Below are positions 47,775 to 58,960 of a stretch of DNA of 64,000 bases, piece after piece (the stretch's first letter is position 1; each line of letters starts with the position of its first letter). Position numbers and translations under genes: made by a program. Below the pieces are notes generated by a model. That model was not told the DNA's origin, made no database searches, and saw nothing but the letters and a program-made list of their open reading frames with translations. This stretch comes from Phascolarctos cinereus. Lineage: Eukaryota > Chordata > Mammalia > Diprotodontia > Phascolarctidae. The stretch spans positions 1,207,001 to 1,271,000 of the forward strand of contig NW_018344160.1 of assembly GCF_002099425.1 (NCBI RefSeq), given 5' to 3'.

Positions 47775-49340
47775 GAAAAGTAGCCTAGCAGTAATAGATT
47801 TCAAACTATATTAGAAAGTGGTAATCATTAAAAAAATATATTTGGTGCTGGTAAGAAATAGAGTAGGGGATCAGTGGAGTATATTAGGTACAGAATAAAC
47901 AGTAGTAAATGACCAAGGTAATATAGTGTTTGATGAACCCCAAAATCCAAACTTTTAGGGTCAGAACTCACCATTTAATAAAAAAAAAAATCCCGTGAAA
48001 ACTAGAAAGCAGTTTAGCAGAAACTAGGCATAGGCCAACATTTCACACCACATACCAAGACAAGGTCAAAATCGATGTTATTTGGACACAAAAGGTGATA
48101 TGACAATAAATTAGGGGGTCATGGAAATATGTATCTCTCAGATCAATGGGTAAGAGAAGAGGTTATGGCCAAGGAAGAGATAGAGAGCATCGTGTGAAGT
48201 AAAGTGAATGTTTTGATTACATGTTTTTTCACAAACAAAACTAATGCAACCAAAATTAGAAGGAAAATAGGACACTGAGGGAGAAATTTATAAGAAATTT
48301 CTCTTCTAAATTCCTCATTTCTCAAATATGTAGGGAACTAGGCTAAATTTATACAACTACAAACAATTCCTCAATTGATAAATGGTCAAAGGATATGAAC
48401 AGGCAATTTTCAGATTAAGAAATGAAAGTTATTACTAGTCACATTGAAATAATGCTCCAAATCATTGTTGATTTAAATTACAACTTTTCTGATATACTAT
48501 GTCACACCTATCAGGTTGCCTAACGTGATAAAAAATAAAACAACAATTGGTGGAGGGGATGGTAAAAAATTAAGACACTAATACATTGTTAGTATAGTTT
48601 TTAACTGGTTCAACCATTCTGGAGAACAATTTGGAAGTATAACCAAAGGGCCATGAAACTGTTCATACTCTTTAAGCTGGCAATACTTCCACTAGTTCTG
48701 AAATTCAAAGAGATCAAAAAAGGGGAAAGGACTTTGATATTCAAAAATATTTATAAGAGCTCTTTTTGTAGTTGCAACTAACTAGGACTCAAGAGGAAAC
48801 CAATCAGTTGGGGAATGGGTGAACAAGATCTGATATATGATTGTGGTGGAATACTCTTATGCTATAGAAACGAAGAAAAGGATGGCTTCAAAAAAACCTG
48901 GGAAGAATTATGTGAACTGATGAAAAGTGAAGTGAGCAGAACCAGTACATCATCATAAAGAAAAACAGCACTATTGCAATAATGATCAACTGTGAAAGAC
49001 TTAACTACTCTGATCAAGGCAAATCAAGGATCTGTGAACAAAAATGCTGTCTCTAAGAAGGAAACTCATGAACTCTGAGTACAGATTGAAGCACAAGTCG
49101 TTAACATTTATTTTTCTTGTTTGTGTGTGTTTTCTTTGTGACATGGTAATACGGATTTTTTTACATCACTTCACATGTGTAATTGACATGTTAATATTAT
49201 TTGCAAGAGGTAGGAAAAAAGCAGGAGAAAGGTGGATAATTTGGAACTCAAAATTTTTAAAATGAGTGCTAGTTTTGTTTTACTTATAATCGCAAAGTGT
49301 TTAATAAAAACATAAAAAAAGTTTTTAAAAGAAATCCTCT
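47775..49340 (+). mobile_element. L1 copy E: 5'-truncated, ORF2 C-terminus and 3' UTR
   Basis: It starts in ORF2 C-terminal text (GTAGCCTAGCAGTAATAGATTTCAAACTA). It passes GAACTCACCATTTAATA, TTTCACACCACATACCAAGAC, GAGAACAATTTGGAAG and GTGAAGTGAGCAGAACC, and ends with GGAACTCAAAATTTTTAAAATG and an A-rich tail. No long frame survives. Confidence 0.8.
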
Positions 49341-49689
49341 ATATGATAGCCAAGGCTAAATATTGACAAATGAATTATTTTAAAAAAATAATTCTTAAAA
49401 TCCAATGTTGCGTGATATGATGAAGAATCAGAAAATGATTGTCAAAATCTTGTGAAATCAATAAATCATCTAAAATGATTGCAGAAAAAAGAAGTCACTG
49501 CATATTATTAAAATATTTTAAAAGTTGTAAGGATGCTTTATGAGCCATTAAGTGCTATTATTTCACTTTCTCCTAAGTAATGAACATATGCTTATATGTG
49601 TGTAGTTTTTTTCTGGATCTATGCTCTCCTTGGATTATGGAATTCCTAAGATGGGAACTCTCTTTCCTAAGAGAGGTAACTTAAATGGT

Positions 49690-50420
49690 CAGAGTATTTC
49701 AGTAAGCAAATTTTTATGGAAGAAATTCAAGTTAATAGACATTTGAAAAAGAAATAATTTCAAATCATTAATAATAAGAGACAATGCAAATTAAACAACT
49801 CCAAGGTCATTAGGTAGGTAATGTTGAGCAAAAAAAAAAAAAGGAAAATGGCGAATGGAAGGGAGATTGAAAACAGGCATATCAATGCACTATTATTCCA
49901 ATAATGAATTGCTATGAATTCTAGGTAATGTGTAACTGTGAAAAAGTTAATAATGAATGTGTACTCTGACACAATATTAACACCATTATGTTCATAACCC
50001 AAAGAAATTGAGAAAAGACCCTTATGTACCAAGATAAATATCTATATTGATACATACATTGAAAAGATATACACAGACATAAACATATAACAGCTCTTTT
50101 TTCTGTGATATCAATTGCTTGTGCAAATTATGGTATTTCAGCATAATAAAATATGTATAAAGGTATTATGTAATAGTTACAGAAAACCCTGGAAGGACTT
50201 GTGTGAAATGATGCAAAGTGGAGTGAGTAAACTGTGATAACAATTTATACAACAGTATTGTAACATCAAACAATTTTGAAATACTTAAAATTCAAATCCA
50301 TTCAATGACAAACAACTATTCTAGAAGAAAAATGTCCACTTTATGACAGATTTGTTTTGGATTCAAGGTAGAGAATAAGACATATAATTGTGTGTAATAC
50401 CCAAAGTGAGAATTTGATCG
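49690..50420 (+). mobile_element. L1 copy F: very old 3' end
   Basis: AATGCAAATTAAACAACTCCAAGG, CAGAAAACCCTGGAAGGACTTGTGTG, GATGCAAAGTGGAGTGAGTAAAC follow L1 C-terminal and 3' UTR order. More diverged than copy E. Confidence 0.65.
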
Positions 50421-50534
50421 AGTTAGCTAAGAATATTTTTATGAGGGTTTAATTTATCTTTTTAAGTGAGAGAGTCAAAAGACAGAGAAAATGAATTTTT
50501 TCTTCTAGGAATTTTTTTTTCTCAAATTGCTCCG

Positions 50535-50690
50535 CTGTAACTTATAGCAATAGAGAGTTGCCTGTGGCTCTGAGGAATAAGGTGACATATCCACAGTTAT
50601 GCAGCTATTACGTGCGAGAGGAAAGTCTTGAATTCACAACTTCATTATTCCAACATGGTCCTTCTGTCTACTATGCTGTGTATGCACTCA
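50535..50690 (-). repeat. MIR/MON-like SINE (reverse)
   Basis: GGTGACATATCCACAGTTATGCAGCTATTACGTG and GAAAGTCTTGAATTCACAAC resemble reverse SINE text ('gtgacttgcccagggtcacacagctagta...cttgaacccaggtc'). Confidence 0.45.
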
Positions 50691-50699
50691 CAAAAATTA

Positions 50700-51214
50700 T
50701 TTGGAAAAAAAAGATAAATTGGTCAATCACTGGTGAGTATGTATAAAGATAAATAAATTGATAGATAAATACATAGTTATTTCTATCTATAGACCTATTT
50801 ATATACACATTGAAAAACAAAAAAAATCTAATTCATTTACTTAGTTGCTTAGTAATACTTTTTATTTTATTTCTCTGCATTTTCCTATATAGTTTTATAG
50901 AGACACATTTGAAGTCTGAAATGTATGTATCCAAAGAGAAAGCTCTAATACATTAAAACACCATTCATTTTACTTAGAAAGATGATTTTACCACAATTAA
51001 TAACTACTTCACATTGGGAAAATATACTACAGAGTATAGTATATTCAATTTTTTTCTGGGTAATAGTATAAAAAGAAGAAATTCTTTGAGAAATAAAAAA
51101 ATGATATGTGAAAATAAATCTACCCAAACTAACATTATATTTATTTTTAGAGACTAAAATTTTATTCAGTAGATTTTTTATGATTTGAAGAGGTCTTTAA
51201 ATTCCAATACATAA
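50700..51214. other. Unrecognised AT-rich DNA
   Basis: Nothing identifiable. A GATAAATAAATTGATAGATAAATA run near 50747-50772. Confidence 0.45.
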
Positions 51215-51315
51215 AAATCACATTGCAGTTGAGGAAACCAAGTACCAATAATTATATACTCTAAGTTGCATAGGTAATAAGTGGCAGAGTGAGTCCTAGA
51301 ATCTAAGTCTTCTGA
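51215..51315 (-). repeat. MIR-like SINE (reverse)
   Basis: CAGTTGAGGAAACCAAGTACC, TTGCATAGGTAATAAGTGGCAGAG and CTAGAATCTAAGTCTTC match the reverse MIR core. Confidence 0.6.
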
Positions 51316-51319
51316 AGTT

Positions 51320-51496
51320 CTTTTTTTGTTTTTTGCTTTAAATATTTTATTTTTCTCACAAGAAAATTTTACCATTCATTTTTACAAGATTTTGAGTTCC
51401 AAATTTTTCTCACTCTCTTCCTCCCCTTCCCTTTTCTGAAAATTGTAGGCAGTTTGTCATAGTTTATACATATGATGCCATGTAAAACATATTTCT
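51320..51496 (-). mobile_element. L1 3' end fragment (reverse)
   Basis: Reverse complement gives AGTGAGAAAAATTTGGAACTCAAAATCTTG and AATGAATGGTAAAATT, then an A-rich end. It abuts the 5' end of copy G on the other strand. Confidence 0.7.
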
Positions 51497-51500
51497 ATGA

Positions 51501-52109
51501 GTTAGAGCCAAGATGGTAGAGAGAAGCCAGATAGTTGCCTGAACTCTCCCCAGTTTTCCTCAACAAAAAAGGTTAAATCAGGCCTATAAATGTACTCTGA
51601 AGCAATAGAACCTACAAAGAGATGGAGGAATTTTTTTTTCCAGCTTAAGACCACTTAGAAGGATTTTAGGAAAAGTCTGTCTCACTTGGGTAAAAGGGGG
51701 GCACAGCCAAGCACAGGTCAGGTGGCACTAAGGCGAGCCACTGGGAACCTCTTCACCACAGCACAGATCAGAAACCAAGACTCCTTGGTCCTGGATCAGC
51801 AGGCCAATGGCACAGCAGGCTAGCTGTGAAGTCTCCAGGCCCAGGGCAGAAGGCAAGTTGACAGCCCAAGAAACCAGGCAACAATAGGCTTATCTGAGCA
51901 CATTGAGCGATCAGCCAGCACCTGAAGCCCTAGTACACAAAGACAGGGACAAGGTCCCTGGGCCCCAACACAAGAAGCTTGGGACAGTGCTCTTTGTGCT
52001 TCAACTTTAAAAGTGGGAAATAGGCAAAAAAAAAAAATAAGAAAAGCAACAATTAACATTGACCATAGAAAGTTATTATATTTCTAAGGAAGATCAAGAT
52101 ACTGACTAA
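51501..52109 (+). promoter_or_regulatory. L1 G 5' UTR / internal promoter region
   Basis: YY1-like CCAAGATGG at 51508-51516 near the element start. Different sequence type from the 5' UTRs at 2446, 31676 and 27166. Confidence 0.5.
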
Positions 52110-53072
52110 GCAGGAACATAACAAAAATATAAAACAAAAACACAGTGAACATACCTACATCTGAAACGTCAAAAAGGAATATGAATTGGTAACAAGATCA
52201 AAAATCCTTCTTGGAAGAGCTTAAAAAATGATTTTAAAAGTAAAATAAGAGAAGTGAATAAAAATTGGGAAAAAGAAATGAGAGGTATGCAAGAGAGAGA
52301 CAATAGTTTGGAAGAGGAAGGGAAAAAATGACAGAAGAAAATTATTTCTTAAAAAATACAACTGGCCAAATAGGGAAAAACAAATTACAACAACTTCTTA
52401 AAAATAAAATTGGTCAAATGGAAAAGGAGGTAAAAAAAAGTTAACTGAAGAATATAATTTCTAAAAAATTAAAATTGGGCAAGTGGAAGCTAATGACTCT
52501 ATGAGAAATGTGGAATCAGTCAAACAAAATTAAAAAAATGAAAAATAGAAAATGTAAAATACTTCATTGGGAAATAGATTCAGGAGAGATAATTTAATAG
52601 TTATTGGACTACCTGAAAACCATAATGAAAAAAGAACACAGGCAGCACCTTTCAAGAAAAGGAAAACTGCTATGAGGTCCTAGAAGTAGAGGGGAAAATC
52701 ATCATTGAAAGAATCCATTGATCACCTCTTGAAAACTATTCCAAAAGGAAAAGTCCAAGGAATATTAAAGCCAAATTCCTGAATTATCAAGTGAAGGAGA
52801 AAATACTGCAAGCAGACAGAAATAAAGAATTTATACATTTTGGAGCCACAGTCAGCATTACATAGAACTTCACAGCTTCTACACTAAAGGATCAGAGGGC
52901 TTGGAATATGATGCACTCCGCAGTGCAAAAGGGCGTTAATTAAAACCCAGAAAAATTGAGCACATTCTTTCAGGAGAAATGATGGACATTCAGTGAAAAA
53001 GGGGACTTTCAATAACTGCTGATGAAAACACCAGAACTGAACATCAAATTTAATCTTCAAATACAAGACTCA

Positions 53073-53087
53073 AGAGAAGCATAGAAA
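53073..53087 (+). repeat. Target site duplication of L1 H, left
   Basis: AGAGAAGCATAGAAA, matching 54256-54270 at 13 of 15. Confidence 0.8.
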
Positions 53088-54255
53088 TGGATAATTTTGA
53101 TTACATTATATTGAAAAGTTTATGCAGAAACAAAGCCAATGCATCCAAGATTAAGAGGGAAGCAGAAAACTGGGAAAGAATTTTTACACCCAATTTCTCT
53201 AATAAGGGCCTCATTTCTAAAATATATAGAGAATTAAGTCAAATTTATAAGAATACAAATCATTCCCCAGTTCATAAATGGTCAAAGGATGTAAACAGGC
53301 AGTTCTCAGATGAAGAAATTAAAGCCATTTATAGTCATATGAAAAACTGTTCTAAATCACTATTGATTAGAGAAATGTAAATCAAAATGACAATGAGCTA
53401 CCGCATTACATCTACTAGATTGGCTAACATGATAAAACATGGTAATAATGAATGTCAGAGAAGATATTGGAAAATTGAAACACTAATACATTGTTTGTGA
53501 AGTTGTGAAATGATCCAACCATTTTGGAGAGCAATTGGGAGCTATACCTAAAGGGCTATAACATTGTACATACCCTTTGACTCAGCAATACCATTTTTAG
53601 GGCTGCATCTCAAAGAGATCATAAAGTGGGAAAAGGACCCACATGTAAAAAAATATTTATAGCAGATCTTTCTGTTATAGAAAAGAATTGGAAATTAAGG
53701 TGATGCCTTAATGGCTAAACAAGTTGTGTTATATGAATATAATGGAATACTATTCTGCTATAAGAAATTATGAGCAGGAAGACTTTAGAAAAACCTGGGA
53801 AGACTTAAATGAACCAATTCTGAGTGAAGTGGGAAGAACCAGGAGAACATTGTACCCAGTAAGAGTCGCATTGTGGGATGAATGACTCAGATAGACTTGG
53901 CTCTTCACAGCAATGTAAGAATCTAAGACAACTCCAAAAGACTCACTATGGAAATTGCTATTCACATCCAGAGAAAGAACTATGGAGTCTGAATGCAGAT
54001 GGATGAATACTGTTTTATCTCTTTTTCCTTTGCTGTTTTGTTTTATTCCTTCATCTTAGTGTTTCCTCCCCTTAGTTCTCATTATTCTTTACATCATGAC
54101 TAATAGGAAAATATGTTTAATATGAATGTATAAGTAGAGACTATATCAGATTGCATACTGTCTTGGGAGGGGAGAGAGGAGTTGGAGGGGGAGAAAATTG
54201 GAACTCAAAATCTTATGGAATTGAATGTTGAAAAATAAAAATAAATCAATTAAAA
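53088..54255 (+). mobile_element. L1 copy H: 5'-truncated L1 inserted in copy G
   Basis: It starts in the ORF2 C-terminal domain (TGGATAATTTTGATTAC) and runs to the 3' end (GGAACTCAAAATCTTATGG, GTTGAAAAATAAAAATAAATC) and A-rich tail. The open frame 53087-53380 is readable C-terminal text (LKSLCRNKANASKIKREAEN; DVNRQFSDEEIKAIYSHMKN). Flanked by a 13/15 target duplication in ORF1 of copy G, so it is younger than G. Confidence 0.85.
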
Positions 54256-54270
54256 AGAGAATCATAAAAA
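54256..54270 (+). repeat. Target site duplication of L1 H, right
   Basis: AGAGAATCATAAAAA. ORF1 text of copy G resumes here (GGTAAACAGG). Confidence 0.8.
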
Positions 54271-54814
54271 GGTAAACAGGAAAAAAAACACTATTCTATA
54301 AGATTAAACTGCTTACATCACTTCAGGGGAAGAAGAAATTTGTAACTCTTGAGAACTGTAACTTTACTAGGGCAGTTAGAAGGGGTATACATTGACAGAT
54401 GTGGGTATGAGTTGACTTTGATGTGATAATACAAAAAAAATTAAGCAATGAAAAAAGAAGAATTCTACTGGAAGAAGAGGAAAGGGGGAAACAGAATAGG
54501 ATGAATTACATCACATTAAGAAGCACAAAAGATCTATTACAATAGAGGGAAAGAAGGGGGGGAGTGTTGTTTGAATCTTGCTCTTATTGGATTTCAATCT
54601 AGGATGGAATTACATACATATTCAGTTGGGTACAGAAACCATTCTTACCCTGTAGGGAAGAAGGAGGGGAAAAGGGAAAGAAAAGTGGGGTGTAATAGAA
54701 GGAAAGTCAGATTGAGGCAGGTAGTGGTAAGAAGTAAAACACATTTGAGGAGGGAAAAGGTGAAAGGAGAGAGAAAAGTATAAATAGGGGGGAATATAGG
54801 ACAGATAGAAAGAC

Positions 54815-57091
54815 ACAGTTACTTGTCATAACTGTGAATGTAATTGGGATGAACTCTCCCATAAAACAGAAGTGAATAGAAGAATTGATTTAAAAAAAAA
54901 ACATAATCCATCAATATGTTATTTACAAGAAACACATTTGAAGCAGAGAGATACACATAAAATAAAGGTAAAATGCTGGAGCAGAATATATTATGCTTTA
55001 GCTGAAGTTAAAAAAAATAACACAAAAAAGTAGTGGTAGCAAATTTGATTTCAGACAAAGCAGAAACTAAAATAGACCCAATCAAAATAGAGAAGGAAGG
55101 AAACTACATATTGCTAAAAGATACCACAGACAATGAAGTAATACCATTACTAAACATTTATGCACCAAATGGTAGAGCATCCAAATTCTTACAGAAGAAG
55201 TTAAGGGAATTAAAGGAAGAAATAGACAGCAAAATTACACTAGTTGAGGATCGCTAATTCCCTCTCTAAAAGCTAGATATATCTAACCACAAAATAAGCA
55301 ATAAAGAAGTTAAGGAGGTGAATAGAATTTCAGAAAAGTAGTTATGCTAGACCTTTGGAGAAAATTGAATGGGGATAGAAAGCAATTTATGTTTTGCTTT
55401 GTTTTTTCTCAGTGATACATGGCACCTAAACTAAAACTCACCATATTAGGTCATAAAACCCTCATAACTTAATGTGAAAGGCAAATATATTAAAATCATT
55501 CTTTTCAGATCATGAAAATATGAAAATTACATGCAATAAAATGCCAAGAGAAGAATAGACTGCAAATTAATCAGAAACTAAATATTTTCCCCCAAACAAT
55601 GAGTGTGTGAAACAACAAATCATTTTTAAAAATCAATAATTCCATCAAATAGAATGACAATAATGAAGCAAAGAACCAAAACTTATGGTATGCAGCCAAA
55701 GCAGTTTGTAGGGGAAATTTTAAACTTCTAAATGCACAAATGGAAAAAAAAATAGAGAAAGAGGAGATCAATGAATAGGATATCTATCTAAAAAGTAAGA
55801 AAAAAGACAATTTAAAATTTCCAATTAAACACCAAATTAGAAATTTTAAAGTCAAAGAAGATGTTAATAAAATTAAAAGTAAGATAGCTATCGAATTAAT
55901 AAATATAACTAAGTGCTAGTTTTATTAAAAAAAACTAATAAAAATAAACCTTTGTTTAATTTTATTTCACTCAAAAAAAAGATGAAAATCAAATTGCCGT
56001 TATGAAAAATTAAAATAATGAATTCACCACCAACGAAGAAGAAATTAAAGCAATAATTAGGAACTCTTTTGTTCAATTGTATGCCAATAAATATGACAAT
56101 ATAAGTGAAATGGACGATATTTACAAAAATATAAATTGTACAAATTAACAGAAGCAGAAATAAAATGCTTAAATTAACCCATCTCAGAAAAAGAACTTGA
56201 ACAACCATCAATAAATTATCTAAAAAAATATTCAGGTCCAGATGGGTTTACAAGTAAATTCTACCAAACATTTTCAAAACAATTAGTTCCAATATTGTAT
56301 AAACTATTTGGAAAAATAGGCTAAAAAGGAGTCCTGCCAAATTCTTTTTATGATACGAATATGGTGCTGAAGCCAAAACCAGGAAGAGCCAAAACAGAAA
56401 AAGAAAATGATAAACCAATTTTCACAATGAATATTGATTAAAAAATTTAAATGGAATATTAGCAAAAAGATTATAACATTTGATTCACAGAATACTATAC
56501 TATGACCACATCGGATTTATAACAGAAATGCAAGGCTGGTTCAATATTCAGAAAACTATCAGCATAATTGGCCATATCAGTTACAAAATTAAAAGAAATT
56601 ATATGTTAATCTCAATAGATGCAGAAAAAGCTTTTATCAAAGTATAGCAGCCATTCCTATTAAAAACATCATAGAGCTTAGGAATAAATGGAGTCTTCCT
56701 TAAAATTATAAGTACCATCTAACTAAATCCATCAGCATGCATTATATGTAATGGGGACGAACTAGAAGCTTTTGCAATAAGATCAGAGGTCAAATAAGTA
56801 TATGTATTGTCATAACTGTTATGCATTATTGTACTAGAAATGTTAGCTTTAGAAATAAGAGAAGAAATAGAAATTGAGGAATTAGGATGGGCAATGAGGA
56901 AACAAAGCTATCAACTTTTTGCAGGTTATATGAAGTTATACTTTGAGAATACTAGAAAATAAACTAAAAAACTTCTTGAAATAATAAACTTTACCAAAGT
57001 TGCAGGGTATCAAATAAACCTACATAAATTATGAACGTTTCTATATGTTACTAACAAAACCATGCAGCATGAAATGGAAAGAGAAATTCTG
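54815..57091 (+). pseudogene. L1 G ORF2 remnant (endonuclease and reverse transcriptase)
   Basis: The best piece is 55033-55254: LISDKAETKIDPIKIEKEGN, then LLKDTTDNEVIPLLNIYAPN and a KLRELKEEIDSKITLV block, all endonuclease text. Reverse transcriptase text follows (TTTACAAGTAAATTCTACCA, GATGCAGAAAAAGCTTTTATC near 56618, TTTTTGCAGGTTATATG near 56916). Frame changes and stops are frequent. At the motif A block (family DAEKAFD) the last Asp codon reads ATC (Ile). At the motif C block (family FADDM) the bases read TTTGCAGGTTATATG, FAGYM, so the catalytic pair is lost. Confidence 0.7.
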
Positions 57092-57547
57092 TTGCTAATG
57101 TTGTCAATATTGTGTATCATGGTTTTTTCTGGTTTTGTTCATTTTCCTTTGTGTCATCCCAATTGATGGGCACCCTTCAATTTCCAATATTTTGCCCCCA
57201 CGAATAAGGCTGTTCTTAATGTATTTTCCCATATATGTCCTCTTTATGATATCTTTGAAATAGATACCCAGCAGTGGTATTGGCTGACCAAAGAGTTTTC
57301 ATAGTTTTATTGCCTTTTGGGCATAGCTCCAAATTGCTTTTCACAGTGTTTGGAGCAGTTCTTATCTCTATCAACAGTGTATTAGTGTAAACATCTATCA
57401 TTTTCTTTTTTAATATCAGACAATAGGATTGGTGTGAGGTACTATTTTACATTTTTTAAATTTGCATTTATCTAATCTATTGTGATTTAGAGCACTTCTT
57501 CATATGCCTACAGAGAACTTTGCTTTCTTCATCTGAAAACGGCCTGT

Positions 57548-58155
57548 CAAAGAATTGGATATTGAGGGGATGTCCATCAATTAGGGAGTGGCTGAACAAG
57601 TTGTGGTACATACATGTAATGAAATTCTACTATTCCATAAGAAATGAGGAGCAGGCAGATATCAGAAAACTTGGAAAAAGTTATATGAGCTAATGCTCAG
57701 TGAAGTGAGCAGAACAAGGAGAATCATATATAGAGTACGAGCAGCATTGTGTGATGACCAATTGATGGGCTTAATTCTTTTCAGCAATGTAATGATCTAA
57801 GACAATTCCAAAAGACTCATGATAGAAAATGCTATCCACATCCAGAGAAAGAATTATGGAGTCTGAGTGCTGATCAAAGCATTCTATTTTCTCCTTTTTT
57901 TTTCTTTTTTATGTTTTTTTTTTCCCTTTAGTTCTGTTACCTCTTTCACAACATGACTAACGTGGAAATATGTTTAATAGATTGTATATTTACAGCTTGT
58001 ATGAGATTGCATGTTGTCTTTGGGAAAGAGGAGGTGAGTGAGAGGAAAATATTTAGAACTCAAAATCTCATAAACTGAATGTTGAAAAGCAAAAATAATT
58101 AAATTAATTTAAAATAAAATTTAAAAATTACATAGCAAAATCAAAAAGAAAAAAA
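57548..58155 (+). mobile_element. L1 copy I: short 3' L1 inserted in copy J
   Basis: It begins AAAGAATTGGATATTGAGGG and runs through the last coding part and 3' UTR (GCTCAGTGAAGTGAGCAGAAC, GAACTCAAAATCTCATAAAC, GTTGAAAAGC) to an A-rich tail. Flanks GAAAACGGCCTGT (57535-57547) and GAAAATTGCCTGT (58156-58168) match at 11 of 13, and copy J continues from the same element position on both sides. An inversion by twin priming is therefore less likely. Confidence 0.75.
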
Positions 58156-58960
58156 GAAAATTGCCTGTTTATATCCTTTGACAGTTTATCAGTTGGAGAC
58201 TGGCTTGTATTCTCATAAATTTGACTCACTTTTCTACATATTTGAGAACTGAGGCCTTTTTCAGGGACATTTGCTGCAAAGATTTTTTTCAAACCTTCTT
58301 CTTTCCATCTAATATTGCTTGCATTTGTTTTGTTTGTACAAAAACTTTTCAATTTAGGGGGCAGCTAGGTGGTGCAGTGGATAGAGCACCGGCCCTGAAG
58401 TCAGGAGGACCTGCGTTCAAATCTGGCCTCAGACCAAACACTTGACACTTAATAGCTGTGTGACTCTGGGCAAGTCACTTAACCCCAATTGCCTAAAAAA
58501 ACAAAAACAAAAAAAAACTTTTCAATTAAGTAAGATCAAAATTATATAATCTATATTTTGTAATGCTCTCTATCTCTTGTCTAGTCATGAATTTTTCCCC
58601 TCCCCACCAATCTGACAGGTAGACTTGCTCTTCTAATTTGATTGCTTCATTGTGTATGGTACCTTTTAGCAAGATGTAGTTTCCTTCTTTATCTCTTTTA
58701 ATGAGGTCTGTTTTTGCTTTTACTTTGAGATCACAATTGTTCCCCCTGCCTTTTTACTTAATTTTACTTCAGCTAGAGCGTAACAGATTCAGCTACAGTC
58801 CAATACCTTTAATCTGTGTGCGTCTCCTTGCTTCAACTGTATTTGTTTTAAGCAAGATATCATAAGATTCTGGTTTTTGATCCACTCTACTGTAAGTTTC
58901 TGTTTTTATGAGAGTTCATTCCATTCACATTTGCCATTATGATTAGTACTTGTATATTTC
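58156..58960 (-). pseudogene. Fused ORF2 remnant in copy J
   Basis: Across the join the minus strand reads LKGTIHNEAIKLEEQVYLSD then WWGGEKFMTRQE without a frame change (about 58665 to 58570). The C-terminal domain continues after the SINE (KSFCTNKTNASNIRWKEEGL, 58352 downward). It keeps about the first 100 residues of the endonuclease region and the C-terminal domain only. Spacer-side endonuclease text is broken. Not functional now. Confidence 0.7.
58357..58513 (+). mobile_element. Marsupial tRNA-like SINE inserted in copy J
   Basis: GGGGCAGCTAGGTGGTGCAGTGG..GAGCACCGGCC head, GTTCAAATCTGGCCTCAG (B-box-like), GTGACTCTGGGCAAGTCACTTAACCCC and an AAAAAACAAAAACAAA tail. Exact 14-bp target duplication AAAACTTTTCAATT at 58341-58354 and 58514-58527. 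Much better preserved than its host L1, so it is probably among the youngest insertions in the window. Confidence 0.95.

Larger units (their letters stand above)
51500..57091 (+). mobile_element. L1 copy G: 5' end to reverse transcriptase, split by L1 H
   Basis: It starts near GTTAGAGCCAAGATGGTAGAG (51501), with a 5' UTR whose text after the YY1-like motif differs from the HAL1 copies. Then come ORF1 (about 52110-53087 and 54256-54290), the purine-rich spacer (to about 54800), and ORF2 endonuclease and reverse transcriptase (54815-57091). It ends abruptly after GAAAGAGAAATTCTG where copy J begins on the other strand. Copy H (53088-54255) interrupts it with a 15-bp target duplication. Excluding H it is about 4.4 kb. 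The ORF2 C-terminus and 3' end are absent. Confidence 0.85.

Noticed and set aside
55909-56211. 100-codon minus-strand frame with membrane-like composition
   Set aside because: Antisense of A-rich L1 G reverse-transcriptase text.
57100-58130. Twin-priming inversion in an L1
   Set aside because: Matching 11/13 flanks and continuity of copy J on both sides favour insertion of a plus L1 into a minus L1.
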